DNA from: Pseudidiomarina homiensis
GTDB taxonomy: Bacteria > Pseudomonadota > Gammaproteobacteria > Enterobacterales > Alteromonadaceae
Length of the DNA: 64,000 nt
Assembly (NCBI RefSeq): GCF_003987225.1
Contig: NZ_PIPX01000001.1
Location: 1,240,001-1,304,000 of the forward strand
Reading direction: 5' to 3'
Shown here: positions 27,783-35,926 of the stretch, in pieces
Layout of the letters: each line of letters opens with the position of its first letter
How positions within the stretch are numbered: the first letter of the stretch is position 1
Notes under the pieces: generated by a model
Told to the model about the DNA's origin: nothing
Seen by the model: only the letters and a program-made list of their open reading frames with translations
The model's database searches: none
Translations under genes and position numbers: made by a program

Positions 27783-27891
27783 GTAGCCCGCAGTTCTACT
27801 GCGGGGGAAGCTTTCAAATTACCGCTGAGATCGAACTAAATAACCTTAGTCGATCAATTTAAACTTTACCCGTAGTAGAACTACGGGCTAC
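27783..27891. repeat. REP pair with atypical 63-nt linker
   Basis: Forward REP 27783-27805 (CA class) and reverse REP 27869-27891 (TA class). The intervening 63 nt is AT-rich and lacks the ACGTTT...CCATG linker seen elsewhere, so this is either two independent insertions or a composite with a replaced linker. It lies in the leader region of the S9 peptidase gene, 13 bases upstream of its start. Confidence 0.9.
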
Positions 27892-27929
27892 ACGTCATTT
27901 TCGCAAGTGATGTTCGACGAATGGCACAA

Positions 27930-27953
27930 AAAAACCCGCCGAAGCGGGTTTTT
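27930..27953 (-). terminator. Intrinsic terminator of the DUF1302 gene
   Basis: AAAAACCCGC, loop CGAA, GCGGGTTTTT; in the minus direction it is followed by further Ts. Positioned 16 bases after the stop codon at 27970. Confidence 0.9.
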
Positions 27954-27969
27954 CAAATGCGTTCTGCGA

Positions 27970-29814
27970 TTAGAAGCTGTAGCTGAAGCTAACGGCAGCA
28001 AAATCGCGGTCGCTTGCTGGCTCGTAGTCGCCACCAGAGTTGATGTTGTAACCAACACCGATTTTATATTGCGACAAATAGCTGAAGTCGACACTCAAGC
28101 CAACTGTTTTGCGGCCTTCAATGAAGTTACTGTTTGGCGAGTAACCTTTTACATCATGACCGAAAGCTAACGTTGGCGTCATGTTCCAACCTGAGAATAC
28201 GTTGTTGTACTCAGCGACGAAACGAGTGCGATAACCCCATGATGAAGCAGTTACGAAACCTTCACAGTTGATATCACCGGCAGGGCTTGGATTACCTAAC
28301 TGCTGCTGATCCGCGACAGTCAAGCACTTGCCGTATACAGGGTTACGACCGAAACGCTGCTCATCCAAGCTAGGTAACGAATGCACTTTGTTCATCGCAA
28401 TTTCACCAATGAAGGTCAAACGGCTCGCACCTAGAACGTTATCCAAGAAACGAATACCAGTGACCTGGTATTGGCTTACGTCCAAATTCTCGTAGCCTTC
28501 TTGCAACTCACCAAGGTTCGTGAAGTTACCTTGTCCGTCAGTTTCAAGACGGTCACTAAAGGTACTTGGTACGCCGGCACGCAGACCCGCAGTCAAGATT
28601 TCAGTGGTATTAATCTGAACTGGCATATCTTTACGGAAGCTATATTCACCACCGACTGACCAAAGACCAAAGTTAGTACTAAAGCTTGCGCCAATAATTT
28701 CTTGGTCTTCTGGATACTGCAACACGTAGTTCGGACCGGCAATCGGATAGCCGTCTGGATGCGCTAAACCTGCGGTCGGTTGCACCTGCCAGTTATACGC
28801 TGAAATAATAGGTGTTTGGTTGTGAATGTTCATGTAGTACAAACCAAACTCAACATCGAGATCCATGTTGTAGTGACGTAAAGCGAAACCATATTGGCCG
28901 CCGTCGTCTGGCTCGATGTTTGGTGCACGGTCTAAGTATGCACCGAATGCAACTGACTCTTGATCGCTCAAGCTGCTTGACGGTTGTCCAGCAACCAGCG
29001 TTGGGTTCAAGGTCACTTTGTTACATCCTGGACCACCTAAAATGTCGACCGTCGAGAAGAAGGTACCACAGCCGTCTAGCTTGGTGTTGTCCCACTCATA
29101 TTGATAAAACATGTCGAGGCTGGTTTCGTCGGTCAAACCAAGGTTGATATTAACCATACCAACTGGCAACAACGCTTCTTTGATTTCAACACCTGGACGA
29201 CGCACGGCGTTGACGTCGATGGGGTTGATGGCGTTGACACCATTGAAGATGAAGGTGCTCTCACCCCAGCTTAACACTTGGCGGCCAACGCGCAAGTTGA
29301 CTGGCATTTCACCTAAGTCGAAATACGCGTATGCGAACGCATCTAATAGCTCAAAACCGGAACCCGTTGACCAATCGTCAAGACCATCGTTGTTCAGGGT
29401 GACGTCTGGGTAGTAATTTGTCGCGGTATGACCGTGCGCCACTTCTTGGTTCTTGATGACATCGTCATACCAATATTTGAAGCGGAAGAAGGCGCCGTAA
29501 TCGCCGCCATCGATGCTTAGATCGTGCACACCTTTGACAACCGACGACACCATGTCACCTTTGTCATAGTTCAGGTTACCGTCGTCGGCAACACCTGATT
29601 GACCTTGACCACCAGCCATGTTGCCAGGGTGAATGACGCGAAGATCTTGGTCTTCCATCCGCCATGCGGCACCGTATGAAATAATGGAGTCAAACTTAAC
29701 GCGGAAATCACCCACTTCAAATTCTGCGGCGTGAGCCCCGGCACTTCCTGCGAATGCTAGCGCTACCGCAGTAGCGAGAGGTAATTTTTTAAGCATAGTT
29801 GTTCTTCTTTTCAT
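27970..29814 (-). CDS. DUF1302 family outer-membrane-type protein
   Basis: Predicted exported beta-barrel of unknown function, found with lipid or hydrophobic-substrate genes in marine and soil proteobacteria. I start at ATG 29812-29814 (MKRRTTMLKKLPLATAVALA), which has AGGTGG five bases upstream. 614 residues. The signal peptide ends AGAHAAEF. The mature protein is rich in Tyr, Asn and alternating strands (FRFKYWYDD, NLRVGRQVLSWGESTFIFNG) and ends in an aromatic-terminated strand (AAVSFSYSF), as outer-membrane barrels do. No DUF1329 partner gene is adjacent, which is unusual. Has its own terminator. Confidence 0.85.
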   Translation of the reverse strand: MKRRTTMLKKLPLATAVALAFAGSAGAHAAEFEVGDFRVKFDSIISYGAAWRMEDQDLRVIHPGNMAGGQGQSGVADDGNLNYDKGDMVSSVVKGVHDLSIDGGDYGAFFRFKYWYDDVIKNQEVAHGHTATNYYPDVTLNNDGLDDWSTGSGFELLDAFAYAYFDLGEMPVNLRVGRQVLSWGESTFIFNGVNAINPIDVNAVRRPGVEIKEALLPVGMVNINLGLTDETSLDMFYQYEWDNTKLDGCGTFFSTVDILGGPGCNKVTLNPTLVAGQPSSSLSDQESVAFGAYLDRAPNIEPDDGGQYGFALRHYNMDLDVEFGLYYMNIHNQTPIISAYNWQVQPTAGLAHPDGYPIAGPNYVLQYPEDQEIIGASFSTNFGLWSVGGEYSFRKDMPVQINTTEILTAGLRAGVPSTFSDRLETDGQGNFTNLGELQEGYENLDVSQYQVTGIRFLDNVLGASRLTFIGEIAMNKVHSLPSLDEQRFGRNPVYGKCLTVADQQQLGNPSPAGDINCEGFVTASSWGYRTRFVAEYNNVFSGWNMTPTLAFGHDVKGYSPNSNFIEGRKTVGLSVDFSYLSQYKIGVGYNINSGGDYEPASDRDFAAVSFSYSF

Positions 29815-29903
29815 GTTAGCCACCTAATCCCATTAGGATGTTATAGGCTCAATCATGTCCGATGAGTTACAAATATGCAAGTGCTCTCTAACGAAAAATC
29901 CAC

Positions 29904-29927
29904 TAAGCGGGGCCTCTGTCCCGCTTA
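29904..29927 (-). terminator. Terminator after the secreted hypothetical gene
   Basis: TAAGCGGG / CCCGCTTA hairpin with an 8-nt loop, followed on the minus strand by GTGGATTTTT. It lies 26 bases after the stop codon at 29953. Confidence 0.75.
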
Positions 29928-29952
29928 ATGGATTTGCTGCACTGCTATCGGT

Positions 29953-30786
29953 TTAGTTCGGACGCTGACTAGCTTGATAGGCCTGCCGCAGTGAACTTGC
30001 TTCCGTCGAAGTCACACTGCCATTCTTTTGCCAATTTTGGATAGTTCGCATGGCACAGCTCACCGTATCACCACAAGCTGCCAACAGCGCCTCAAGGCTG
30101 AAGTCTTCAGCGCCGTAACTGACACTTGTCGCGTAGCCTTGCGCGATGCCCTGATAACCCTCACCGGTTTGGTTATCAACAGAACGGTCATAATAGAGGA
30201 ACGCATAGTTGTACGAGCCAGCGGTTAAAACTGGGTAAGCGGTCATATCTGCAAACAAATTAGCGGTAGATGCTTCAGCCCCCATACCGACACCACGTGA
30301 CAATAAATCAGCGCCAAGATTGATTTCACGGTCGACAAAACGTTGCTCGCCCGCTGAAATCAGTGCCCAAAATGCGCTACCGCTCGGATAATTCGTGGCA
30401 CTTGCGTCAGCGCCATACGCGAATAACGAGTAGAGTTCTAAAGAAGTCGCAAAGGCAAACTCGTCAGCATGCGCGCTCGCCGAATAAAGAACCTCGCCAG
30501 CCGCAGTCGAAATTTCCATCGCTATGGAACGCGTCGCGTTAAGGTATTCTTCAGACAGGCCAAGAATAACCGTACTTTCAGCCAAAGCAGCGTCCTCAAC
30601 AATTGTTGCCTCGAACACCAGAGGTTCCGCCAGAGGGCCTTGATAGTCACCCAGTTGTGGCAAGCTAGCAAACAGCAGCTCGCCTTTGATTTTTAGTGTT
30701 TCTTCAGCAGCTTGCACCGTCGACAGCGTCAAAAGTGAAGCCAAAGCTAGCGCTTGCAGTGCGCCTGTTAGCAATGAACGTTTCAT
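29953..30786 (-). CDS. Secreted protein of unknown function
   Basis: I do not recognise the family. Start ATG 30784-30786 (MKRSLLTGALQALALASLLT), signal peptide cut near TVQAAEE. 277 residues. The mature part is rich in Ala, Ser and Tyr, and has one Cys pair near the end (ACGDTVSCAMR) that could form a disulfide. No membrane helix after the signal. A charged C-terminal tail ends QASQRPN. It is a separate unit between the DUF1302 gene and etfA with terminators on both sides, so it is regulated alone. Base use matches its neighbours. Confidence 0.75.
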   Translation of the reverse strand: MKRSLLTGALQALALASLLTLSTVQAAEETLKIKGELLFASLPQLGDYQGPLAEPLVFEATIVEDAALAESTVILGLSEEYLNATRSIAMEISTAAGEVLYSASAHADEFAFATSLELYSLFAYGADASATNYPSGSAFWALISAGEQRFVDREINLGADLLSRGVGMGAEASTANLFADMTAYPVLTAGSYNYAFLYYDRSVDNQTGEGYQGIAQGYATSVSYGAEDFSLEALLAACGDTVSCAMRTIQNWQKNGSVTSTEASSLRQAYQASQRPN

Positions 30787-30878
30787 AAGCTGATCCCTTG
30801 TTTGTTCCCCAAGCACGCAAGTGGTGCCCTTTCAACATAAGAGAAAACCTGCGATTGCACAATATTTAGCCACAAAAA

Positions 30879-30900
30879 AGCCCGCAACAAAGTGCGGGCT
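30879..30900 (-). terminator. Terminator of etfBA
   Basis: AGCCCGCA / TGCGGGCT perfect 8-bp stem with a 6-nt loop; followed on the minus strand by TTTTTTGTGG. 26 bases after the etfA stop. Confidence 0.9.
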
Positions 30901-30926
30901 AATAAAAAACACTAACTTAGGGCTGT

Positions 30927-31856
30927 TTAAAGCGCTTGCTCTAACTCCGGCAACACATCAAACAAATCCGCTACCAAGCCGTAATCAGCAACTTGGAAGA
31001 TCGGCGCCTCTTCATCTTTGTTAATTGCAACAATGACTTTCGAGTCTTTCATACCGGCCAAGTGCTGAATCGCACCGCTAATACCTACAGCGATGTACAA
31101 CTCAGGTGCCACAATTTTACCCGTTTGGCCAACTTGCATGTCGTTAGGAACAAAGCCTGCATCAACAGCGGCGCGTGATGCACCTACCGCAGCGCCAAGC
31201 TTATCGGCGACTTTTTCCAGTAGGTGGAAGTTTTCGCCATTTTGCATACCACGACCGCCAGAGATGACAACGCGGGCAGCGGTCAGATCTGGACGCTCTG
31301 ATTCAGCCAGTTCCTCACCAACAAACTCAGATTTATCATTATCGATAACGGTGTCGACGGCTTCAATAGAAGCATTGCCACCTTCAGCAGCGACCGCATC
31401 AAACGCGGTCGCACGCACGGTGATAACTTTAATTGCATCTTCTGACTGCACGGTGGCGATTGCGTTGCCCGCATAAATCGGACGCTTAAAGGTATCAGCA
31501 CTTTCAACCGCAATAATATCTGACACTTGGGCAACGTCTAACAACGCTGCCACACGCGGCATGAAATTCTTGCCGGTGGTGGTTGCCGGCGCGAGAATGT
31601 GACCATAGTCTTTGGCCAGTTCAGCCACTAAGGTTCCTAAGTTTTCAGCCAGAAAGTGACCGTAAACGGCGTTGTCTGCGAGGCGTACTTTGCTAACACC
31701 ATCCGCTTTCGCGACTTCATCGGCTACCGCTTGGCAACCTTCACCCGCCACCAAAACGTCGATGTCGCCGCCAATGGCTTGCGCTGCGGCCAGTGTTTTC
31801 AGCGTCGCTGGGCTTAATTCTTTATTGTCGTGTTCGGCAATGACTAAAATACTCAT
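30927..31856 (-). CDS. etfA: Electron transfer flavoprotein, alpha subunit
   Basis: FAD-binding subunit passing electrons from acyl-CoA dehydrogenases to ETF-quinone oxidoreductase. 309 residues. N-terminal domain [21 protein letters not shown]-terminal FAD signature [20 protein letters not shown] and [20 protein letters not shown]. Overlaps etfB by 4 bases (ATGA), so the two subunits are translationally coupled. Confidence 0.97.
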   Translation of the reverse strand: MSILVIAEHDNKELSPATLKTLAAAQAIGGDIDVLVAGEGCQAVADEVAKADGVSKVRLADNAVYGHFLAENLGTLVAELAKDYGHILAPATTTGKNFMPRVAALLDVAQVSDIIAVESADTFKRPIYAGNAIATVQSEDAIKVITVRATAFDAVAAEGGNASIEAVDTVIDNDKSEFVGEELAESERPDLTAARVVISGGRGMQNGENFHLLEKVADKLGAAVGASRAAVDAGFVPNDMQVGQTGKIVAPELYIAVGISGAIQHLAGMKDSKVIVAINKDEEAPIFQVADYGLVADLFDVLPELEQAL

Positions 31857-32602
31857 AGGACTTTTGCCTCATTCTTCAATTTGTCGACCAATTCCGCAAC
31901 GTCTGCAACTTTCACACCTGCGCTACGTTCCGCTGGCGGCTCAACTTTAAGTAATTTGACGGTGCGTGCAACGTTCACACCCAACTCGTCTGCTGTCGTC
32001 ACATCAAGCGGCTTACGCTTAGCTTTCATGATGTTCGGCAACGACGCATAACGCGGTTCGTTCAAGCGTAAGTCAGTGGTTACAATCGCTGGCAACTGCA
32101 GCTTCACGGTTTGCAAACCGCCATCAACTTCACGAGTAACGTTAACGCTGCCGTCAGCCATATCGATTTTTGACGCAAAGGTACCTTGCGGCATACCAGT
32201 TAGAGCACCCAGCATTTGTCCGGTTTGGTTGTTGTCAGAGTCAATCGCCTGCTTACCAAGAATTACCAATTGTGGCTCTTCTTTTTCCACCACACCTTTT
32301 AAGATTTTGGCAACCGCCAAGGAGTCCGGCATATCATCGGTCTCGACTTGGATAGCGCGATCTGCGCCTAAAGCCAAAGCGGTACGCAGTTGCTCTTGCA
32401 CCGCTTTCGGTCCAATCGAAACCACCACTACCTCGTCAGCAATGCCTTTTTCTTTCAGTCGTACTGCTTCCTCAACTGCGATTTCACAGAACGGGTTCAG
32501 GGCCATTTTCACGTTGGCCAAATCAACGTCAGATTGGTCAGCTTTCACGCGTACCTTTACGTTGTAATCAATGACGCGTTTGACCGCCACTAATATCTTC
32601 AT
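31853..32602 (-). CDS. etfB: Electron transfer flavoprotein, beta subunit
   Basis: AMP-binding partner of EtfA. 249 residues. [20 protein letters not shown], the [15 protein letters not shown] block, and the ETF-beta signature in [20 protein letters not shown] are present. First gene of etfBA; promoter expected in the 134 bases shared with the divergent SufE-like gene. Confidence 0.97.
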   Translation of the reverse strand: MKILVAVKRVIDYNVKVRVKADQSDVDLANVKMALNPFCEIAVEEAVRLKEKGIADEVVVVSIGPKAVQEQLRTALALGADRAIQVETDDMPDSLAVAKILKGVVEKEEPQLVILGKQAIDSDNNQTGQMLGALTGMPQGTFASKIDMADGSVNVTREVDGGLQTVKLQLPAIVTTDLRLNEPRYASLPNIMKAKRKPLDVTTADELGVNVARTVKLLKVEPPAERSAGVKVADVAELVDKLKNEAKVL

Positions 32603-32736
32603 GTTGTCGTTCCTGTTACGTTATTTGAATTCAGGTTTTAAGCTTAGACCGCCCAAGATTAACATTTTTCGGTGCAAAAATGGTACTATTGCCGTCCCTT
32701 TTCCGCTGATCTTGAGCATTTTCATTGGAGTTTTTT

Positions 32737-33153
32737 GTGTACGGCAAACTTAGCGAAAGCGATCTCGCCCAGTTAACAGCGCAGGCGCAACAACAACCTC
32801 AACGGCTTAAATTCTTGATTCAACAAGCGGCTCTGTTGCCTGCTATGCCCGCACAAATGAAAGTTGCTGCAAATGAAGTACACGGCTGCGAAGCCCAGGT
32901 TTGGCTGCTAACGAAATGGCACGGTGATTTGCTGGAATTACAACTCGATTCCGCATCTCGCGTTGTAAAAGGCCTGCTCGCACTTATCTATCAAGCGCTC
33001 AATGGCGCAACGCCTGCTCAGGTCGCGGCGTTTCAACTCGACGCCCTACTCGCAACGCTGAGCTTGGATAACATGGTCAGCACTTCACGCCGCAACGGCC
33101 TGAGTGCAGTCGTTAGAGCAATAACAGACTATAACCATAACGGAAGTATGTGA
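32737..33153 (+). CDS. SufE/CsdE-like sulfur acceptor protein
   Basis: Accepts persulfide sulfur from a SufS/CsdA-type cysteine desulfurase. I start at GTG 32737, 6 bases after TGGAG (32726-32730); an upstream TTG in frame lies inside that Shine-Dalgarno sequence. 138 residues. The sulfur-accepting Cys is in NEVHGCEAQVWLL, the family motif; ALNGATPAQVAAF and the SRRNGL region near the C-terminus also fit. No desulfurase gene of the SufS/CsdA type is nearby, but tcdA (csdL), a CsdA/CsdE partner in E. coli, is 2 kb away, so CsdE is the likelier role. Its 3' end overlaps the DUF3307 remnant on the other strand by 25 bases. Confidence 0.88.
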   Translation: MYGKLSESDLAQLTAQAQQQPQRLKFLIQQAALLPAMPAQMKVAANEVHGCEAQVWLLTKWHGDLLELQLDSASRVVKGLLALIYQALNGATPAQVAAFQLDALLATLSLDNMVSTSRRNGLSAVVRAITDYNHNGSM

Positions 33154-33418
33154 AAGAAGATGAGTCCTACTGCTAAAGTCAGTGTGAAACTTGCGAAACT
33201 ACCAAGCATCACATATTCCGTAAGCTTTCGGTCCGTGCTTTTAGTGAGATCTCCAAAACGATCGCGAGTCCATGCGTTAGCGCATGCAGATAGAGATAGC
33301 CACTCTTAAAGTGACGCTTGTTCTTACTTTCTATCCAACGTGTAGGTTGAAGATAAAAGTCGAGTAGTACGTGCGCTAGAATAAAAACGAGCACTAAAAT
33401 TAAATCATCCATGTTCAA
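33129..33418 (-). pseudogene. DUF3307 membrane protein, internally deleted and frameshifted
   Basis: The 5' part encodes MNMDDLILVLVFILAHVLLD and LYLHALTHGLA, the family N-terminus. Near 33268 the frame changes: the other frame reads RFGDLTKSTDRKLTEYVMLG and SFASFTLTLAVGLIFFHILP to a stop at 33129-33131, which fits the family C-terminus. About 130 central residues are missing, since full-length members have roughly 230-240. The junction lies in the GGACTCGCGATCGTTTTGG region. In the original frame translation ends at 33209 after 69 residues. The start overlaps satD by 14 bases; the satD-DUF3307 pairing is common. Confidence 0.8.
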
Positions 33419-34058
33419 TTAATTCCTCAATGCTCTTTTGAGTATAGTTTAGGTATTCCACTACTAACTCATAGTAGGCTTTATTAAGCTGGCGGGTGAT
33501 GTGACTTCGCGAGCGATTCAGTACCTTTGCGAGATCAGCGTGCGTAATAGTCTCAGCATCAATGTAACTCTTAAGCAGATAGTGCGATAGCACTTCGCAC
33601 TCGTTTTTCGAGAACTCGCTCAGCAATGCATCAAGCAATCGCGTGGTAAGTGAAAGCGCCGCCGATGATTCGTGATTACTCAGTTGCAGCGTTATAAGCT
33701 GCGATTGCATGTTATCTAAGCCTCGCCCCGAAAGTACAAAGGCTTCTCCACTCGAAAGTTTGACACTTTCCCGCAAATTTTCTACACGACCAATAGCTAA
33801 GGACTGTCGCACTGCAACAGGTGTTTTTGCAGACGCCATAAAAAGCCGAAGTAGCACTGCAACCACACAAATTGACTGAGGTTTCGTGGTGATAATTTGA
33901 AAAGCGTCACCACGAAAAATATCAAAAGCCTTGACGAGGTCTCGCTCCCTAAGAGTCGCCAAAACCTCATGCAATCGCTCAAGTGAGACTTCTAATTGAT
34001 GTCCACGCAATGCCTGTGATTTTACAATGTCGCCAGAAATGACCCCTAGAATCGGCAT
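33405..34058 (-). CDS. SatD family protein with C-terminal helix-turn-helix
   Basis: 217 residues. Begins MPILGVISGDIVKSQALRGH, with the SGDIV(K/G)S and FDIFRGDAFQI blocks of the SatD family; the C-terminal part (ETITHADLAKVLNRSRSHIT, about residues 170-205) is a helix-turn-helix of the SatD-SatR type. Family function is not firmly known; the HTH suggests DNA binding. Upstream there are three regularly spaced palindromes that are good candidates for its own operator. The partner DUF3307 gene downstream is broken, so this may be an orphan regulator. Confidence 0.8.
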   Translation of the reverse strand: MPILGVISGDIVKSQALRGHQLEVSLERLHEVLATLRERDLVKAFDIFRGDAFQIITTKPQSICVVAVLLRLFMASAKTPVAVRQSLAIGRVENLRESVKLSSGEAFVLSGRGLDNMQSQLITLQLSNHESSAALSLTTRLLDALLSEFSKNECEVLSHYLLKSYIDAETITHADLAKVLNRSRSHITRQLNKAYYELVVEYLNYTQKSIEELIEHG

Positions 34059-34086
34059 TATTACTCTCCTTCAGTCACCGCCGTTA

Positions 34087-34162
34087 CGTTACAACAATAT
34101 GTAACACCTTTGAATGTTACACCAAAATGTAACATTGTCAAATGTTACAGCATGATGTAACA
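34087..34162 (-). promoter_or_regulatory. Operator array: three 20-bp palindromes upstream of satD
   Basis: Six half-sites alternate as (T/C)GTTACA and TGTAACA, starting at 34087, 34100, 34115, 34128, 34143 and 34156. Spacing alternates 13 and 15. This makes three copies of (T/C)GTTACA-N6-TGTAACA (34087-34106, 34115-34134, 34143-34162) at a strict 28-bp period. The array starts 29 bases upstream of the satD start, with an extra GTTAC at 34083. The N6 spacers differ, so only the half-sites are conserved, as expected for a dimeric repressor binding cooperatively. Confidence 0.8.
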
Positions 34163-34167
34163 ATGCA

Positions 34168-34668
34168 TCAGGCGATCACTTCGTAGCCCGACCAATCAGG
34201 CACCAACGGCTGCGCTTTGCCGTCTTTCACCAGATGTATGTGCCAGCCTTCCAGCAAATCCACATTCAAACAATTGTCGACGTCGTACAAGTCGTCTTTG
34301 TGCTGTTCGACGCTGTCGGTAAGCAGACGTTGATAGCCGACGCGTTTAGCTTCGTCGGCGGATTTGGCGACGACTAGGGTGAAATCATGAAATTCGGCAA
34401 GGCGATCGGGATAATAGCCGCCGAAGTTAACGAACCAGAGCTTTTCGGGCTGATGACTGGGATCTTTGCTGAGTTCAATGCGGTAACCGTCGACGTGGTG
34501 CAGGTGTACGTAACTATCTAGGTGCAGGCCTTTGCGAGTGCCGAACCAATACTTGCGCAATGTCGGGTAGCAGGCTTCGACGTTTTCGCCAGCCACGAAA
34601 CGCACGTCGTGCACTTCAATGTTGGCATGTGGTGCTGAGCCACCGATGTAAAACATAAATAGTTTCAT
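34168..34668 (-). CDS. DUF1543 domain protein
   Basis: 166 residues, MKLFMFYIGGSAPHANIEVH at the start. The DUF1543 pattern is present: LFMFYIGG, EVHDVRFV, LRKYWFGTRKGLHLDSYVHL, LWFVNFGGYYPDRLAEFHDF, and a second, weaker half (VAKSADEAKRVGYQRL, HKDDLYDVDNCLNVD). No signal peptide, membrane helix or catalytic motif that I recognise; function unknown. Lies between tcdA and satD; ends 5 bases from the operator array. Confidence 0.85.
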   Translation of the reverse strand: MKLFMFYIGGSAPHANIEVHDVRFVAGENVEACYPTLRKYWFGTRKGLHLDSYVHLHHVDGYRIELSKDPSHQPEKLWFVNFGGYYPDRLAEFHDFTLVVAKSADEAKRVGYQRLLTDSVEQHKDDLYDVDNCLNVDLLEGWHIHLVKDGKAQPLVPDWSGYEVIA

Positions 34669-34677
34669 AAGATTCTC

Positions 34678-34829
34678 GTAGCCGTAGTTCTACTACGGGG
34701 TCATCAAACGTTTCCGGATGGTCATCATGTTGAAGAACCGCGTAGCCCGTAGTTCTACTACGGGGTCATCAAACGTTTTCACCATGGTCATCATGTTCGC
34801 GCTCAACCCGCAGTAGAACTGCGGGCTAC
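34678..34829. repeat. Three REPs at the 3' end of tcdA, including an 88-bp composite
   Basis: Forward REP 34678-34699 (TA class, one C deleted), forward REP 34742-34764 (TA class) and reverse REP 34807-34829 (CA class). The last two form an 88-bp composite with a 42-nt linker. The first and second are separated by 42 nt of a similar linker, so a composite appears to have been partly duplicated. The reverse REP lies inside the tcdA frame. Confidence 0.93.
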
Positions 34830-35588
34830 TTTCTCCAGCAACAAGGCGACGGCGTGCATGGCAAAGGTGCAGGTGACAGGCATAGCGGCGCCGAAGCCGG
34901 TGGCGCAATCCATACGCATGCTGCCGGCACCTGGCTTCGCATGCGACCATTCACCATCGTTCTGCGGATAACGTAATTGCTCCGTCGAATACACCGCTTT
35001 TATGCCAAAACTACGGGCAGGATTTCGGGAAAAGTGATAATCGCGACGCAACATGGAACGCACTTTGGCAAGCAAAGGATCTTGTGTCGCTTTGGCTAAA
35101 TCCGTCGAAGTCACCTTGCCTGGGTCAACCTGACCACCAGCACCACCACAGGTAACTAAAGGCACCTTCCGGCGTTTACACCACGCAATCAACGCAGCTT
35201 TCACTTGCACACTATCAATCGCATCCAGCACAGCAGTGACCGGCGAACCTAAATACTCATCCAAGTTCTCACGCGTCAAAAAGTCATCAATCACTCGTAC
35301 TTGGCAATCAGGATTAATATCGCGCACTCGTTGCGCCAGCACCTCGGTTTTCAATTGCCCCACCGTACTTGTCATGGCAGGCAATTGGCGGTTGATGTTG
35401 GTTACACAAACATCGTCCAAATCAATTAACGTCAGCCCACCGACACCCGAGCGGGCTAGCGCCTCAACCGCCCACGAGCCTACGCCACCCAGCCCAACCA
35501 CGGCAACGTGATGATTGCTGAACTGCGTCGCGGCGGCTGTACCATAGACCCGCTCAATACCTGAAAATCGTTCTTTAGAAGTTGTCAT
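34803..35588 (-). CDS. tcdA: TcdA (CsdL), tRNA t6A dehydratase
   Basis: E1-like enzyme that cyclises t6A to ct6A at position 37 of ANN-decoding tRNAs. 261 residues. ATP-binding core VVGLGGVGSWAVEALARSGV, LIDLDDVCVTNINRQLPAMT, AIDSVQVKAALIAWCKR and TCGGAGGQVDPGKVTSTDLA are complete. The C-terminus has been changed by a REP: after LLLEK the frame runs through the element as VARSSTAG and stops at a TGA just beyond. The usual C-terminal residues may have been replaced, so a mild effect is possible. In E. coli TcdA works with CsdA-CsdE, matching the SufE-like gene nearby. Confidence 0.95.
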   Translation of the reverse strand: MTTSKERFSGIERVYGTAAATQFSNHHVAVVGLGGVGSWAVEALARSGVGGLTLIDLDDVCVTNINRQLPAMTSTVGQLKTEVLAQRVRDINPDCQVRVIDDFLTRENLDEYLGSPVTAVLDAIDSVQVKAALIAWCKRRKVPLVTCGGAGGQVDPGKVTSTDLAKATQDPLLAKVRSMLRRDYHFSRNPARSFGIKAVYSTEQLRYPQNDGEWSHAKPGAGSMRMDCATGFGAAMPVTCTFAMHAVALLLEKVARSSTAG

Positions 35589-35608
35589 AGGGCGAATTTT
35601 ACCACGCT

Positions 35609-35926
35609 CTAACAGCCAGTAATAAGAAAATCGAGCGCATTCAGCAGCTCATAACGCTGCTCTTGCAGCGACGCAACAGATGAGAGGTTAACCGGCATCG
35701 GAATACTCGCAAGTTGGTGAGTCATCACGACATAAATTTCATTATCGACGGCGACCTCAGGGCAAAGTGTCTGCAACGGTGCATAACGAAATTCATCTCG
35801 GGCAACCAATGGCGCCACCACGCGCGTTGTCAGGTCGCCGATAATATCGGCTTGTAAGTCAACGAAATAGGGGTAGCTAGAGCGCGTATCGGGATCGGGG
35901 TTATGATAAACATCGAACTGCGCCAT
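35609..35926 (-). CDS. ccdB: CcdB, gyrase-poisoning toxin
   Basis: Toxin of a type II system that traps DNA gyrase on DNA. 105 residues. MAQFDVYHNPDPDTRSSYPY and FVDLQADIIGDLTTRVVAPL at the start and the C-terminal TSS/LLNALDFLITGC helix match the family; the terminal W-G-I of F-plasmid CcdB is replaced by T-G-C, which could weaken gyrase binding. Start overlaps the ccdA stop by one base (TGATG). Ends 20 bases from tcdA. Confidence 0.92.
   Translation of the reverse strand: MAQFDVYHNPDPDTRSSYPYFVDLQADIIGDLTTRVVAPLVARDEFRYAPLQTLCPEVAVDNEIYVVMTHQLASIPMPVNLSSVASLQEQRYELLNALDFLITGC

Noticed and set aside
27770-27817. N-terminal extension of the S9 peptidase through a REP
   Set aside because: A proper signal peptide begins at 27769; the extension would bury it.
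27783-27891. Standard 88-bp composite upstream of the S9 peptidase
   Set aside because: The spacing is 63 nt and the linker core is absent, so it is listed as an atypical pair.
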